Of a DNA stretch of 64,000 bases, positions 35,791 through 47,654 are shown in pieces. The notes below the pieces were generated by a model. The model had not been told where the DNA came from. It saw only the letters and a program-made list of their open reading frames with translations, and ran no database searches. The stretch covers positions 1-64,000 of the forward strand of contig JBBBWG010031086.1 of NCBI GenBank assembly GCA_037176905.1. The letters run 5' to 3'. Source of the stretch: Azolla pinnata. Taxonomy: Eukaryota > Streptophyta > Polypodiopsida > Salviniales > Salviniaceae. Made by a program: the position numbers and the translations under genes. The first letter of the stretch is position 1. The number at the start of each line of letters is the position of its first letter.

Positions 35791-36540
35791 TCATTTTCTG
35801 CAAAGAAGAGCTCATCTCGTGTCGAAGACCATCCCATTCAGTTAAAGAGCTATGGCACACGATTAGCTCGATTTTATAACGCTTTCAAGAAATAAGCAAT
35901 CAGTTAGGCGCGATTCTGATGTTTCATGTTCGAAGATAAAGAAAGAGATGATTCACACCATAGCCAGATGTACATATCTATCAGCAACAGGGTTTTCCCA
36001 CATATTCACCATATACTTGCATGCTCCCAATGCTCTTCTCCAAGAACCCTGCGAAAGACCGCACCCACACCGCTCATCGATCAGCATCGCAAAAGAATGT
36101 GCTGCCTCGGCATTCGAGGTTTGTCCTTGTCTCTTTTTGTTCTCCTGAATGCAAAAGCCATGAGAGAGCTTTTTTTTCTTCTTCATTCCCATCAAATCAT
36201 ACCAAAGCCCAATAGAAGCCCCATTAGGATGTTCGGAATGCGCCGAGCAAATGATGGCTTGCATCGCATGCGGAGCACCGGGATCCACATCCCCATGGGC
36301 ATTGCATGATGCAAAATCATGGCATGGATTCAGCAGATGCCATCATCAGCTATGTAATTATTCTCCAATGATGCCACCGAGTGGTGGCTTCCTGCGATTC
36401 CAAGAGATCATTCGGATCGCCTGACATCCTTAGCTTGCCAAACCAGCCAAACCAAAACCAGTCTATCCCGATGACCAGCTGTTGCAGATGTGTAGATTTT
36501 TCCCCAGATGGTCAGATTTGAATCGGCCACAGATCTTCCC
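35791..36540. other. Spacer, no gene recognised
   Basis: Overlapping open frames of 64-127 codons occur around 35926-36309 in several frames, with no domain or codon bias to pick one. Confidence 0.35.
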
Positions 36541-36755
36541 AGATGTATACATTTTTGCAAGCACCTGTTGATGAAAGTGTTGAGCTAATCTTCCCACATG
36601 CATAGATTTTAGCAAGCAAGTGTTGATGAGGGTGCTGAGCTAATCTTCCCAGATGTATACATTTTAGCAAGCAACTGTTGATGAAGGCGCTGAGCTAATC
36701 TTCTCAGATGTATAGATTTTAGCAAGGACCTGTTGATGAAGGTGCTGAGCTAAAG
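36541..36755. repeat. 55-bp minisatellite, 4 copies
   Basis: Units start at 36541, 36596, 36651 and 36706. Each is built from AGATGTATACATTTTAGCAA, a CTGTTGATGAAGGTGCTGAG-like word and CTAATCTTCCC. The period is exactly 55 with a few substitutions. Confidence 0.9.
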
Positions 36756-37069
36756 ATTTGGCTAGCTTCTTTCTTCTTCTTCTTCTTGTAGATCCTTCCT
36801 TGTCAACAGTGCCGAAAACAACTGGCATACCACGGGGCCAACGTTTCCACACAAATCGCCACCTCCACTTACATATAACCAAGCTTGGGTTTCTGTGAAG
36901 AGAGATCGAATGTTCATACATGGATTGGTTGCATATCCTTGCCACATTATGCCAATGTATGCATGCATGCGGGGGATGTACACATGTATGGGAGCACTGC
37001 CAACTGCATCGCCTCACATCGGCATGCGTATCCGCACAATCCACATGCACATACATATCGATCATCTTT

Positions 37070-37250
37070 GCTGAAGCCTGAAACAAATTCAATTGTCTTT
37101 GCTGAAGCCTAAAACGAATTCAATTGTCTTTGCTGAAGCCTGAAATGAATTCAATTGCCTTTGCTGAAGCCCGAAACAAGTTCAATTGTTCTTTGCCGAA
37201 GCCGGAAACAAATTCAATTGCCTTTGCTGAAGCCTGAAACAAATTCAATA
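37070..37250. repeat. 31-bp minisatellite, 6 copies
   Basis: GCTGAAGCC (or GCCGAAGCC) begins at 37070, 37101, 37132, 37163, 37195 and 37226, followed by TGAAACAAATTCAATTG and a CTTT link. The period is 31, once 32. Confidence 0.92.
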
Positions 37251-38005
37251 CAGAACGAGGGCATCATGCCCATACAATGATTATCATGAGCTGTGCTTTC
37301 AAAGCCTCCTTCCTGCAAATGCAGTAAAACACACAACTTAGCACCGCAAAGCACACACAACACCGTTGGATAAGAGGAAGAAGGAGAAGAAGAAGAGAAA
37401 ACTTCGGAAACACTACACGAGCACGATCGCATCGCGAATGATGACTCTCCGACTACCAGGCAGGACCAAGCATTCATTCGAATAAAAGCAAAGCATTCTC
37501 GAGTTCTCAAGATGCTTAGAATAAAAGCAAGCATTCTCTTTTTTGTGTGTTGTGTGTTTCTTCCATTCCTTGGTAAGCAAAAGAAGAAGATCTCGAGGAA
37601 GAAGCAAGATAGTGTTCGAAAATCGGGTAAGGAGGTGGAGAGGATGGTGCCGAGCCGAGCCGAGAGAAAGAAAGAGAGAAAGAGATCTTTCTATGACAAT
37701 GGGCGGGGCATGTGGGTGGAGAGGATAACAAGGCCTGTCAGACAGGACAGAGCTTTTGTCAGGAGGCACTCAAGAACAGAGGTACACACTCCTCGCATTG
37801 GGCATGGTATATGGCATGCCAACTGCTACTACTGCTACTACCTTTATCGTAGTTGAAGCTCTGAGAAGGAGCAGAACCGAAGAATTGTGTGCCAGACAAC
37901 ACACAATCATTCATCCCAAGAAAGAAAGAGAGAGACACAGAGAGACACAGAGCTACAAATGCCCACATATCTCTACATATATATGAATGTATATGGATAC
38001 ATACA
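37251..38005. other. Spacer, no gene recognised
   Basis: The direct repeat GCAAAGCATTCTCGAGTTC / AAGCAAGCATTCTC lies near 37488-37535. Small microsatellites (GAAA, CTACTACTGCTAC) are present. No domain is seen in the open frames. Confidence 0.35.
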
Positions 38006-38755
38006 TACGGCAATTGCTAGATGTCTGTATTTCTACGCCTGTAGATAGATCTCTATGAGCCTGCTGGAGTGACACTCCCCAAATACAAAAGAAAAGAAAA
38101 CATTCCAAAATCCCACAAAAGTGGGAAGAGAAGGTCTTTTTTCCTCAATTTCTCTACAGATAGATGTAATATATATGTATGTATGTATATAAATACATAC
38201 ATACCACAATTGCAAGATGTGTAGTGTATATATACAGCATGTAGATAGATCTATATGAGCCTGATGGAGTGACTGACAGACAGTAAGAAACAAGGGAAAA
38301 GAAAAAAAAAAATCTGAAATCCCACAAGAGTGTAAAGAGAAGCTTTTTTCTCATTTTCTCTACATATATCCATACATACATACCAATTGCTAGATGTGTA
38401 GTGCATGTATACGTATATCTAGATGTATATGGGCCTGATGGAGTGACAAACCGACTGTAAGAAGTTGAAGAACACCACCTCCCCAACATACAAAGAGTAT
38501 ATATATACGTATTCCAAAATCCCACAAGAGTATATATATGCAAAACATTCCAAAATCCCACAAGAGTATATATATGCAAAGAGAAGCTTTTTTCTCATTT
38601 TGCACTGCTTACCTGCTTTCTGTTTCATTTGTGGGATTTTGGACGAAAAAACATTCCAAAATCCCACAAGAATGTATATATATATATGCAAAGAGAAGCT
38701 TTTTTTCTCATTTTGCACTGCTTACCTGCTTTCTGTTTCATCTCTAGTAAAAAAC
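38006..38755. repeat. Nested tandem repeats just upstream of the receptor kinase
   Basis: A long unit recurs with CAATTGCTAGATGTGT-type starts at 38011, 38207 and 38384 (spacing 196 and 177). It includes CTGATGGAGTGACTGACAG and AATCCCACAAGAGTGTAAAG. A sub-unit CATTCCAAAATCCCACAAGA is then reiterated with TATATATGCAAA at about 38513, 38547 and 38652. A 55-bp segment around TTTGCACTGCTTACCTGC is duplicated at 38599 and 38714. Confidence 0.8.
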
Positions 38756-39062
38756 AGAGTATATACACACACGCATGTAAAGATATATGTATATATATAT
38801 ATATATATATATGGGCATGTGTATATGCTCTGCTTTTGTCTGGTAGCAGAGTCCTTGCCTTCTTCCTTTCTATTTGGATTGCCCACAAAAACCCTGGGGA
38901 GCTGCGGCAGCAGCAGCAGCAGTTTTAACTCATCAAAAGAAACACCCAAAAAGAAAGAACGGGAAGAACAACAAAAAAAGACATTCTGAAACTGAACATT
39001 CTCTTCCAGCAAATTCCATTCCTTTCAAATTGAAAAAAATCCAGGAGGGCTGAGAGGGCTTC

Positions 39063-42000
39063 ATGAAGAAGGAAGAAGAGGCACAGAGGACTCCGGCCCG
39101 TTCTCTGCAGCAGGGCAGCAACAGCTACGAGGAGGATGACAATGGAGGAAGGAGGAGCAACAGCAACAGCAACAACAGTTCCAGCAACAACAGTAGCAAT
39201 GGAGGGAAGAAGAGCAAGAACAATAACAAGAACAAGAACAAGAGCATACCTTGCTGTCGTTCCATGCTTGAACTGAGGACCATGAAGAGCAGCAATGGTG
39301 CTACTTCCTTGAGGTTCACCAGCTCAACCATGTGCCAGGGCCTGCTCCTCCTCCTCCTCCTCCTCCTCCTTCTTCAGCAGCAGCTCCTAGGCTGCAGCAT
39401 GCTGGCGAATGCGGCGAAGAGCGGAAGCCTCTCGTCCGATGCGACAGCATTGCTCCAGGCAAAGTCAGCTCTCTCCGATCCTCTCGGAGTGCTCGATTCC
39501 TGGTCTCCAAACTCCATAGCCACGGCTTGCTCATCGTGGTACGGCGTATCCTGCTCTCCAAGCCTTTCTTCACCATCAGCATCATCATCATCATCAGCAT
39601 CAGCATCATCAGCATCAGCATCAGCATCAGCATCAGCATCAGCATCAGCATCATCAGCATCAGCATCAGCATTGCAATCTTCGCGGATCACATCGCTTCA
39701 ACTGCCCAACTGCTCGCTGTCGGGCAAGCTGCCGCGGGAGCTCGCCGCGCTGTCCGCGCTCGCCGCGCTCGATCTCTCCTCCAACTCGATCTCGGGGCCG
39801 ATCCCCGCTTCGATCTCGCGCCTCGCCTCGCTCCAATCCCTGCTCCTCTTCTCCAACCGCCTCTCGGGCTCCATCCCCGCATCGATCTCCCTCCTCTCCT
39901 CGCTCTCCACGCTCCGGCTCGGAAACAATCCTCTCCTCTCGGGCTCGATCCCTCCATCGCTCTCCAATCTCCAAGAGCTTCGAGTCCTCGGCCTCGCCGC
40001 ATGCAACTTCACGGGCTCGATCCCCCCGCAGCTCGGCTTCCTCTCCAAGCTCTCCGTCCTTCGGCTCGACGCCAATTCCCTCTCGGGCCATATCCCCGTC
40101 GAGCTCTCCTTCCTCTCCTCCCTCACCGTCCTCCAGCTCGACAACAACCGCCTCAGCGGCCCCATCCCCCCGCAGCTCGGCAAGCTCGCGCGCCTCACCG
40201 ACCTCTCCCTCTTCACCAACTCCCTCTCCGGCCCCATACCCAAGGAGCTCTCCAAGCTCCCATGGCTCTCCAACCTCAACCTCAAGGAGAATCGCCTCGC
40301 GGGCCCCATCCCTCCGGAGCTCGGCCGCTTGGCCCATCTCCTCATCCTCGACCTCTCCGTCAACCGCCTCTCCGGCGCCATCCCCGAGTCTCTCGGGAAC
40401 CTCTCCTCCCTGCAGTTCCTGGTGCTGAGGAACAACAGCCTCTCGGGATCCGTGCCCGAGAGCCTCTTCAGCATCCCGTCCCTGACCCATCTGTTTGCCT
40501 CCAACAACTCGCTCTCCGGCAGCATCCCACCGCAAGTAGGGCGATGCATCTCGCTCCAGCAACTGGCGCTCGATACAAACCGATTGAGCGGGCGCATTCC
40601 GGCGGAGGTAGGCTATCTCACAAACCTTACAGATTTGATCTTGTTCAACAACACTCTCGTGGGCGGCATCCCTTCTTCGTTGGGTCATGCAGCAAACTTG
40701 AGGGTGCTCGCTCTCAATGGGAATGGCCTCACTGGAGCTATACCACCGGAGATAGGTCAGTTGACACAGCTCAAGTATTTCTACTTGTTCAGCAACAGCC
40801 TTACCGGCCCGATTCCATCCGAAATCGGCAATTGCCTCGCATTAGAAGAGATAGACCTCTTCTCCAACCACCTCTCAGGAGCTATGCCATCTGCATTGGG
40901 GCGGTTGAGCTCCTTGCGGTGGCTCCACCTCAGAGAGAACGATCTATCGGGCGAAATACCTTCATTGCTGGGGAACTGCAGTAGCTTGACGATGCTGAAC
41001 TTGGCCTCCAACTCATTGCTGGGAAGGATCCCACCCGCATTGGGCATGCTCCAACAACTCACCATCCTGATGCTCTATCAGAATCAGCTCACCGGTCCTA
41101 TTCCGCCCGAACTGATGAACTGCAAGAAGCTCGAAAGAGTGAATATGTACAACAACCGATTGAATGGCGTGATTCCGGGGCTAGGGTGGAGCGGAAGCCT
41201 AGTTCTACTCGATGTGACAAACAATTCGCTCGTAGGAGCGATACCTAGAGAGCTTGGGAACTCCAGAGATATATTCCGGCTACGGCTCGGCCACAATAAC
41301 CTCAATGGGAGTATCCCACCTGAATTAGGAAACATATCTAGTTTGGGTCTCTTGGATCTGAGCTACAATAATCTTTCCGGCGAAATACCATCTCAGCTTA
41401 GCCAATGCAGTGCCTTGATGCAGCTTTTCCTCGGCCATAACCAGCTCTCAGGGCCAATCCCTTCGAGCTTCCAATCCTTAACCCTCTTAACAAGGCTCGA
41501 CCTCTCGTTCAACGGGTGGATCAATGGTAGCATACCGCCGGAAATAGGCAATCTATCGAAACTTGAACTCCTCCAACTGGGTGGCAATCAACTTTCTGGT
41601 CTCATACCAGAACAACTGGGACATCTCTCTCAACTCACGGTTCTCGACTTGGATAGCAATGCATTGAGCGGACCGATACCATCCTCGCTGGGTTACCTGA
41701 GCAATCTACTGGAGCTTCGACTCTCACGAAACCTCCTATCAGGGCCCATCCCACCAGAACTGGGACAACTATCCAGCCTCCAGGTTATACTGGATCTTAG
41801 CTTCAATCAACTCAATGGGTCTATTCCATCTTCCTTTGCCAACCTTAAAGTGCTGCAAGGTCTTAATTTGTCAAACAATGAGCTGACAGGCGACATTGGT
41901 GACTCTGCCATTGCATCTCTACCGAGTTTGATCACGTTAAACATTTCTAGCAACATGATCAGCGGACTGATTCCAGAGCCGATTTCCAGGTTCCCGCTAA

Positions 42001-43749
42001 GCTCATTCGTGGGAAATATCAGACTTTGTGGTATGCCTGTACAACAATGTGCATCCACAACAAATCCTGAAGCGAAGAGCCTGTCCAACGGGCAGTTGGC
42101 TGGGATCATATCAGCTGCAGGGTTGCTGATGATGGTACTCATTCTCTTTGTAATCATCCTTATCGAGCGAAGAAAACGGAAGGGGAAAAAATCACCATTG
42201 ATTGTTAAGGAGCACAGCTTCCCAAGCAGCAGAGGCTTCAGCTGGACATTTAACGAGATAATGCAAGCCACTGATGAGTTAAGTGACAGCAACATCATTG
42301 GATCGGGCGGATTCGGCACAATCTACAAAGCTGTGATGAAATCAGGTCAAGTCTTGGCAGTCAAGAAGGCATATATATATGATGAGGACTCCATATACGA
42401 TAAGAGCTTCATGAGAGAAGTCGATACCTTAGGGAAGGTTCGGCATCGGCATTTGGTCAAACTAATCGGATTCTGCTCTCACAAGGGTCTAAATCTGCTA
42501 GTTTATGAGTACATGCCTAATGGCAGCTTATGGGATAGGCTGCATGGTCAGCTTGCTAAGAAGCTGACATGGGAGGACAGGTTTAAGATTGCAGTTGGCA
42601 TTGCTGAGGGGATCGCTTACTTGCACCATGATTGTCAACCAAAGATTATTCACCGAGACATCAAATCTAGTAACATTCTGCTTGACTCTGAAGGGGAAGC
42701 TCATGTTGGTGATTTCGGCCTAGCAAAGAAGGTCGATGCATCGAAGGTGACACAGTCGGTCTCGATGATCTTTGCCGGCTCCTATGGCTACATTGCCCCA
42801 GGTATAAAGAAAACCACCCGATGGATACATAAGCTCTGTATACTGTTTTTCTTTGTAGATGTTTTGAGATTTTTTTCCTGTTGTGCAGAATATGCTTATA
42901 GCATGAAGGCTACAGAGAAAAGCGATGTCTACAGCTTCGGTGTGGTCCTTATGGAACTTGTGTCCGGTAAATTACCAGTGGATCCTAGCTTCCCTGAAGG
43001 CATGGATATGGTTGCATGGGTGAGATCACATTTGGCAGGCAATGAGAATGTGAAACCAATAGTGGATCCGAGGATTGGCATCCTCACAGAAGGGGAGGCG
43101 TTGGAAGTGTTATCTGTGATGCAGCTCGCTCTACAATGCACCAGCTCTCAACAGGTATCAAGCAGGCTCTGTGAAAGCTGTTTCTTAAACAATGCATCCA
43201 TAGCACCTCTGCAATGCTCACATTTTAGGGTTTATGGTTGAGGGTAGCAAGTATTCTTAGTAGAATCTGTTTCTGAAAATCCATCCATGCACTTCCCAAT
43301 GCTCACATGCTCATGCATGCATCTGTATGATGCATCTTACGTTTTTTTACTCATTAGATGGAACAGTGCAGTAGCAGATTATGTCTCACCGAACCATCAA
43401 AAGTATCTTTGGGAATAATTACCTGATGACGCAGAGAGGAAATCTGTTTGCCTCTACATGCATTATGTTTTCACAGAAAAGAATAGTTACAGGCATTTGT
43501 GTTGGTATATGCACATGCTTTAACCACATATACAACTACAGCAATAGGATATGTGCATGATCGTTATTAACTTGTTGGGTTGATTTTCCGTTTCTTATTT
43601 CCCTTTTACAGAGTGAGAGGCCAAGCATGAGAGAAGCTGCAGACAAGCTAGATAGAGCAAAGAGACAAGGCAGATGCTTGAGCTTTGATGAAAGCATATC
43701 AAAGGCTTTCATATCTCCTTCTTGTAAAGAGATGATAATGAAAAGGTAG
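39063..43749 (+). CDS. GSO1/GSO2-like LRR receptor-like kinase, 3 exons, up to 1380 aa
   Basis: Exons are 39063-42801, 42889-43154 and 43612-43749, total 1381 codons with TAG stop. Intron 1 is only 87 bp, a multiple of three without a stop, and lies between the AP and EY residues of the kinase APE motif. The first ATG gives an 89-residue Asn/Ser-rich leader. The ATG at 39330 (residue 90) directly precedes a signal peptide (MCQGL then a Leu run), so 39330 is the more likely functional start. Next come the LRR N-cap, a Ser/Ala microsatellite insert (about 172-204), roughly 32 LRRs of 24 residues, a membrane span (about 1013-1035) and an RD kinase: GSGGFG near 1080, VKK, HRDIKSSN near 1197, DFG near 1216. 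The residues RHRHLVKLIGFCSHKGLNLL are typical of the GSO clade. In Arabidopsis these receptors sense CIF peptides for Casparian strip and embryonic cuticle sealing; the ligand here is inferred. All kinase residues look intact. Confidence 0.93.
39577..39675 (+). repeat. TCAGCA microsatellite coding Ser/Ala in the receptor ectodomain
   Basis: CATCAGCATCATCATC-type repeats, then about ten TCAGCA hexamers, sit between the N-cap motif (WYGVSCSP) and the first LRR (LQLPNCSLSG). The period is a multiple of three and the frame stays open. Confidence 0.92.
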
Positions 43750-46700
43750 CATGTCCAAAAAAAACCTATGATGGATATTCCATTCCATACACACAATAGA
43801 ACTTCCAAAAAGATGGTGAGCCTGTAGGGGACTGACGCAGATGCATGTATAACATTGTATATATACGAATGTTTATGTTTATGTTTCGAACAGTAATGAA
43901 TGATTCGACATCAATTTGGCTTAAATCCAGACATCGTCCAGCTCCTACTACTAAGGCATCACAAAATTTACTCGGTTTTACAGGAAAATTGAGATTATTG
44001 AATAGCCTTTTGAAAACTACACACGCATATGCATCTATTCTTTCATGAGAACCTGTTTGTTTTGTTGGAAAATATTAGAGAATCCTGTAGTTCTCTCCAG
44101 GAAACCTGGAAACCTGACATGAGCTTTACAAAACGTGATTGATAAGACCACATTCTATATCAATAATGAATAACTCAAACATCCGTACTAAATGCAATCT
44201 TACACTTCTTAAATCTATTCATCCATTAATAAAACTATAAAATCGACAGAGAGAATTTCAGTTATGTCATGTCTATAGTTTACCTACGTTTTTATCCACA
44301 TAGAACAGGTAGAATTTCAATACCTTACATTCATAATTTTATGCTGACGTATATCAGCGTACATGCGTGCATAATATTATTTTCATGCATGAAAAATAAC
44401 GAATAACATTGCCCAAAATTTTCAGGTTTCTAATCATCTAGTGTCCTTGGCAATCAAGGATAGAAAATAATTTAGACATATGGCAATCAAAGTGCAAGGT
44501 ATGAAAAGAAAAGAAAGCTTGACGTTCTGTAAGTGCAAACCAGGACCAGTGTTTGAGTGGAAAGTCCTAAAGATTCAGGTCAAATTTGAAGATTCAAGTT
44601 ATGAATGTAAAGGCTAATCAGATAAATAAGTGTTACAGACTTTTTAAGCACGCCTATAGGTTCTTAAATCTAAATGGAGCATCTCAAAGAACACCAATTT
44701 GATGTAGATGAAAAAACTGGGCAAATAGTTAGTAATAGTATTTTGAAATAAGTTAAAACTCAAATTCCCTAAGATGCATTATAAAAAACACGCATATAGT
44801 TAATGATTGCTAGTATACAAACATCGAGTAGTTTCAAATAAGCCTACACAGACTGCTAAGTGCTCAAGCAGCTTTTGGAATTAGTGTTCTGCTAAAATTT
44901 CTATCGATCAATGGTTTTTCTCAATGACGCTGTAATATATTTGCCATGCATAAGAAAGAAACTTGGATAAGTTGTAAATATGATAAGGTTGAAGACTAGT
45001 TTTGGGAGAACATATGACCAACTTTGCATGAATTATTGTGCAGTCCGAATGTATAAAACATTCATGATAAGCTCAAGATTTCAAAGTTGCCAGACCTACA
45101 TGTATGTGAAGCGAGCTCATGATGAGAGCCACCTTAGTAGTTTGGGTATGATTGCTCTTACTTAGAACTAGCTATGCAGTTTGTATGGAAAGTTCAGAAT
45201 TCCGGTTTCCTCAAATCTCAATCAAATAATGTCGAATTTTGCCCAAAGTCCAAAAAGAGACGAGCAAGATTCTCCCACGATCTTCATTACGATCCACTGG
45301 CAAAATGATCTAGAAATAAACCCAATATCCCAAACAATAAGTGGTTTTGGGGGATCATCCAATTTTTTAACTAAAGGTCTGAACAATGTAGATTGAAACA
45401 CTGTCCCAGAAACAGTAAGCGGTTTTTCGGTACATAATTCAAATGATCATGTTAGATCTAACAATGTACATAGATGGATATGGAGGCCCAAATCCCGATG
45501 TGCCCATGACAAGTGAGTGCTTCTGTTTACACGATTAAGCATATGTAGTGAGTGAGAACACAACGGTCCCAACTAAACAATGAGTATTTTTTTACATGAT
45601 TTTGAGATTTCAGGTTTATCGGTTAAGCTCGGGCAATGTAGAATCACGCTGGTTTTTTGGATGATCTCAGATTTAACCTATGATTCTAGCAAATGTAGAT
45701 GAATCCCGAAAAACAAGTAAACCGACGTAACAATTGATCAAAACTTGGGGGAAGGGCGGATGTGATGGAGACTGTACTGTTCCAGACAGTGAGGAGACTC
45801 CATGGGAAAATGCATTGTAAAAGGAAAAAGGAGAAATTGACAAGCAAAAAAAGCCTATCAATTTCAGATGCATACAACGAGTTTAACGCCTAGATTTCGA
45901 GAAATTTACAGTTTAGCAACGAAAAATAATATTTTATCTACGAAAATGCATTTTTAATGGTAGCAACACTAAGTTACTGTAACCATATAATGCATATAAA
46001 TAGAAAATTCTAGTTTTTAAAAATATGTCTGGTAGATATAAGTAATTTCTCTCTCACCTCTTCACCATAAGAAATTTTCCTGAAACAAAAGCTTATTTTA
46101 TCTAAATCCGTCACACTGTAATTGTCCAATTTGGAGCTGTTATTTGGTAAGATTCCCATGACACAGTAATGGCCTTAGTTATTCCCTCGAGTTCTCTTTT
46201 TAACATTCCGATTGAGAAACCCTGAAGCGTGTACAGAAGGAAATACACTCAAAACATAGAGATTGTATGAAGAAAGGGATTGTTTTTACACTACGAATGC
46301 ATGAAAAAGAAGGATTTATCCTAGCAACTGCATTGTTACAGAAATGCATGGAACGTACTGTTCAGCATGGAAAAAATAAGGACGAGATTAATGCAGACAA
46401 TACATGAAAAATACAGTGTACAGAAGTGTGATAATTCCACAGAAAAACACACATGAAAAGACAAAAAAGGGCCTATTACAATTTATCTTATCGGTAGAAA
46501 GGAAGCACATGAATCTGTATTTGAGCCAGATAAATCCAAGCAAGTAGAAAGAAGACTTGATGAGTCAAAGATTTACACAGCACATACATTTATATGGACG
46601 TAAATCAGTTCAAAAAAACATTTGGCCTGGATAAATTCAATTTAAAAATTTTACTCCAAATGAATTAAGACGGCTGGAAATGACTCAAAGATGAATATGC

Positions 46701-46765
46701 ATTGATGTCAATCATGTAGAAAAGAAGAAGGCTCCACCACACGCTCTGAGTCAGATGGAAGCCTT
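43750..46765. other. AT-rich spacer, no gene recognised
   Basis: The first few hundred bases are probably receptor-kinase 3' untranslated sequence. The remainder has no supported exon on either strand. Confidence 0.4.
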
Positions 46766-47207
46766 ACTTACCTCAGCGGTCATGATCAGTCTGGCTGTCC
46801 GCCTGCCTGAGTCGATCGGTGGGCAGAGAAATCGAGGGTTCTAGTCGCTGTCTCTCTCTCTCTCTTTCTCTTTCTCTCATCCTCTCTGCAGAAAAAAAGG
46901 GAAGGGAAAATGAACGAAAAACACGAAAAAGGGGGGCGGGCGCTTACCACGAGGAAACGGAAAAAGAGGGAAGGGCAGACACAGCACTTACAAGAGAATG
47001 CTGGCATCAGAGAGCCATTAAAAAAGAAAAGAAAGAAAAGAAAGGAAGGAAAATGAAAGAAATGTATTACATAGCTCCATGATCTCTGCCTGCGCCCTAG
47101 AGCTCCGCAACCTCTGACAGACCAAGATTTCGGGGAGATTATATGTGGTATTTCTTTCTGGATAGCTGTCGACTCCGGCTCGAGCAGAGGAATTTAGAAA
47201 GAAGGAG
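46766..47207 (-). other. Possible minus-strand gene start: short leader exon, no coding body found
   Basis: The minus strand reads ATGACCGCTGAG followed by the strong donor GTAAGTAAGG. A second donor-like GTAAGCGCCC lies upstream at about 46936. This would be a four-codon first coding exon, but I find no credible following exons between 43750 and 46765. It may be a non-coding transcript or chance. Confidence 0.2.
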
Positions 47208-47340
47208 ACACGATGTCTCTGTCTCTGTCTCTGTCTCTGTCTCGGTCCTTGAAGGCTTGCAGCGACCGCGTGCGCTGGCTAGGGTTTTGAACGAAGACGA
47301 AGACGAAGACGAAGACGAAGAAGAAGAAGAAGAAGAAGAC
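47208..47340. repeat. Compound microsatellite: (TCTCTG)n and (GACGAA)n / (GAA)n
   Basis: GTCTCT hexamers at 47212-47244, then GACGAA hexamers and GAA triplets at 47292-47340. Confidence 0.9.
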
Positions 47341-47342
47341 GC

Positions 47343-47600
47343 TGCTTTTCTTGCTTTTCTTGCTTTTCCTGCTTTTCTTGCTTTTCTTGCTTTTCTTGCT
47401 TTTCTTGCTTTTTCTTGCTTTTTCTGCTTTTCCTGCTTTTCTTGCTTTTCTTGCTTTTCTTGCTTTTCTTGCTTTTCCTGCTTTTCATGCTTTGCATGCT
47501 TTTCCTGCTTTTCTTGCTTTTCCTGCTTTTCTTGCTTTTCATGCTTTTCATGCTTTTCATGCTTTTCATGCTTTTCATGCTTTTCTTGCTTTTCTTGCAT
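47343..47600. repeat. 10-bp minisatellite, unit TTTTCTTGCT, ~25 copies
   Basis: Copies of CTTTTCTTGC with C/T and A/T variants (CTTTTCCTGC, CTTTTCATGC) run without a break. Two units carry one extra base or lack one, which shifts the phase. Because the unit lacks stop codons in most frames, long spurious open frames arise on both strands. Confidence 0.95.
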
Positions 47601-47654
47601 CCCTTGCGTCTTGCCTTTTGCTTTCTGGCACCTGATAACTTCTGAGAGGTAGCA

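Noticed and set aside
35926-36309. 127-codon plus-strand open frame
   Set aside because: Competing frames of similar length exist on both strands and none shows a recognisable domain.
39666-40688. 340-codon antisense open frame over the LRRs
   Set aside because: Same cause: the repeated LRR codons give a stop-free complement. The Glu/Arg/Gly-rich product matches nothing.
39332-40984. 550-codon open frame in another frame of the receptor kinase
   Set aside because: It is a shadow of the LRR coding region, produced by the repeated 72-bp codon pattern. The translation is Arg/Pro/Leu-rich and lacks any domain, while the LRR frame matches its family throughout.
47143-47652. Long open frames on both strands over the decamer array
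   Set aside because: The product is only a short Phe/Leu/Ala or Lys/Glu/Gln repeat, explained by the minisatellite.
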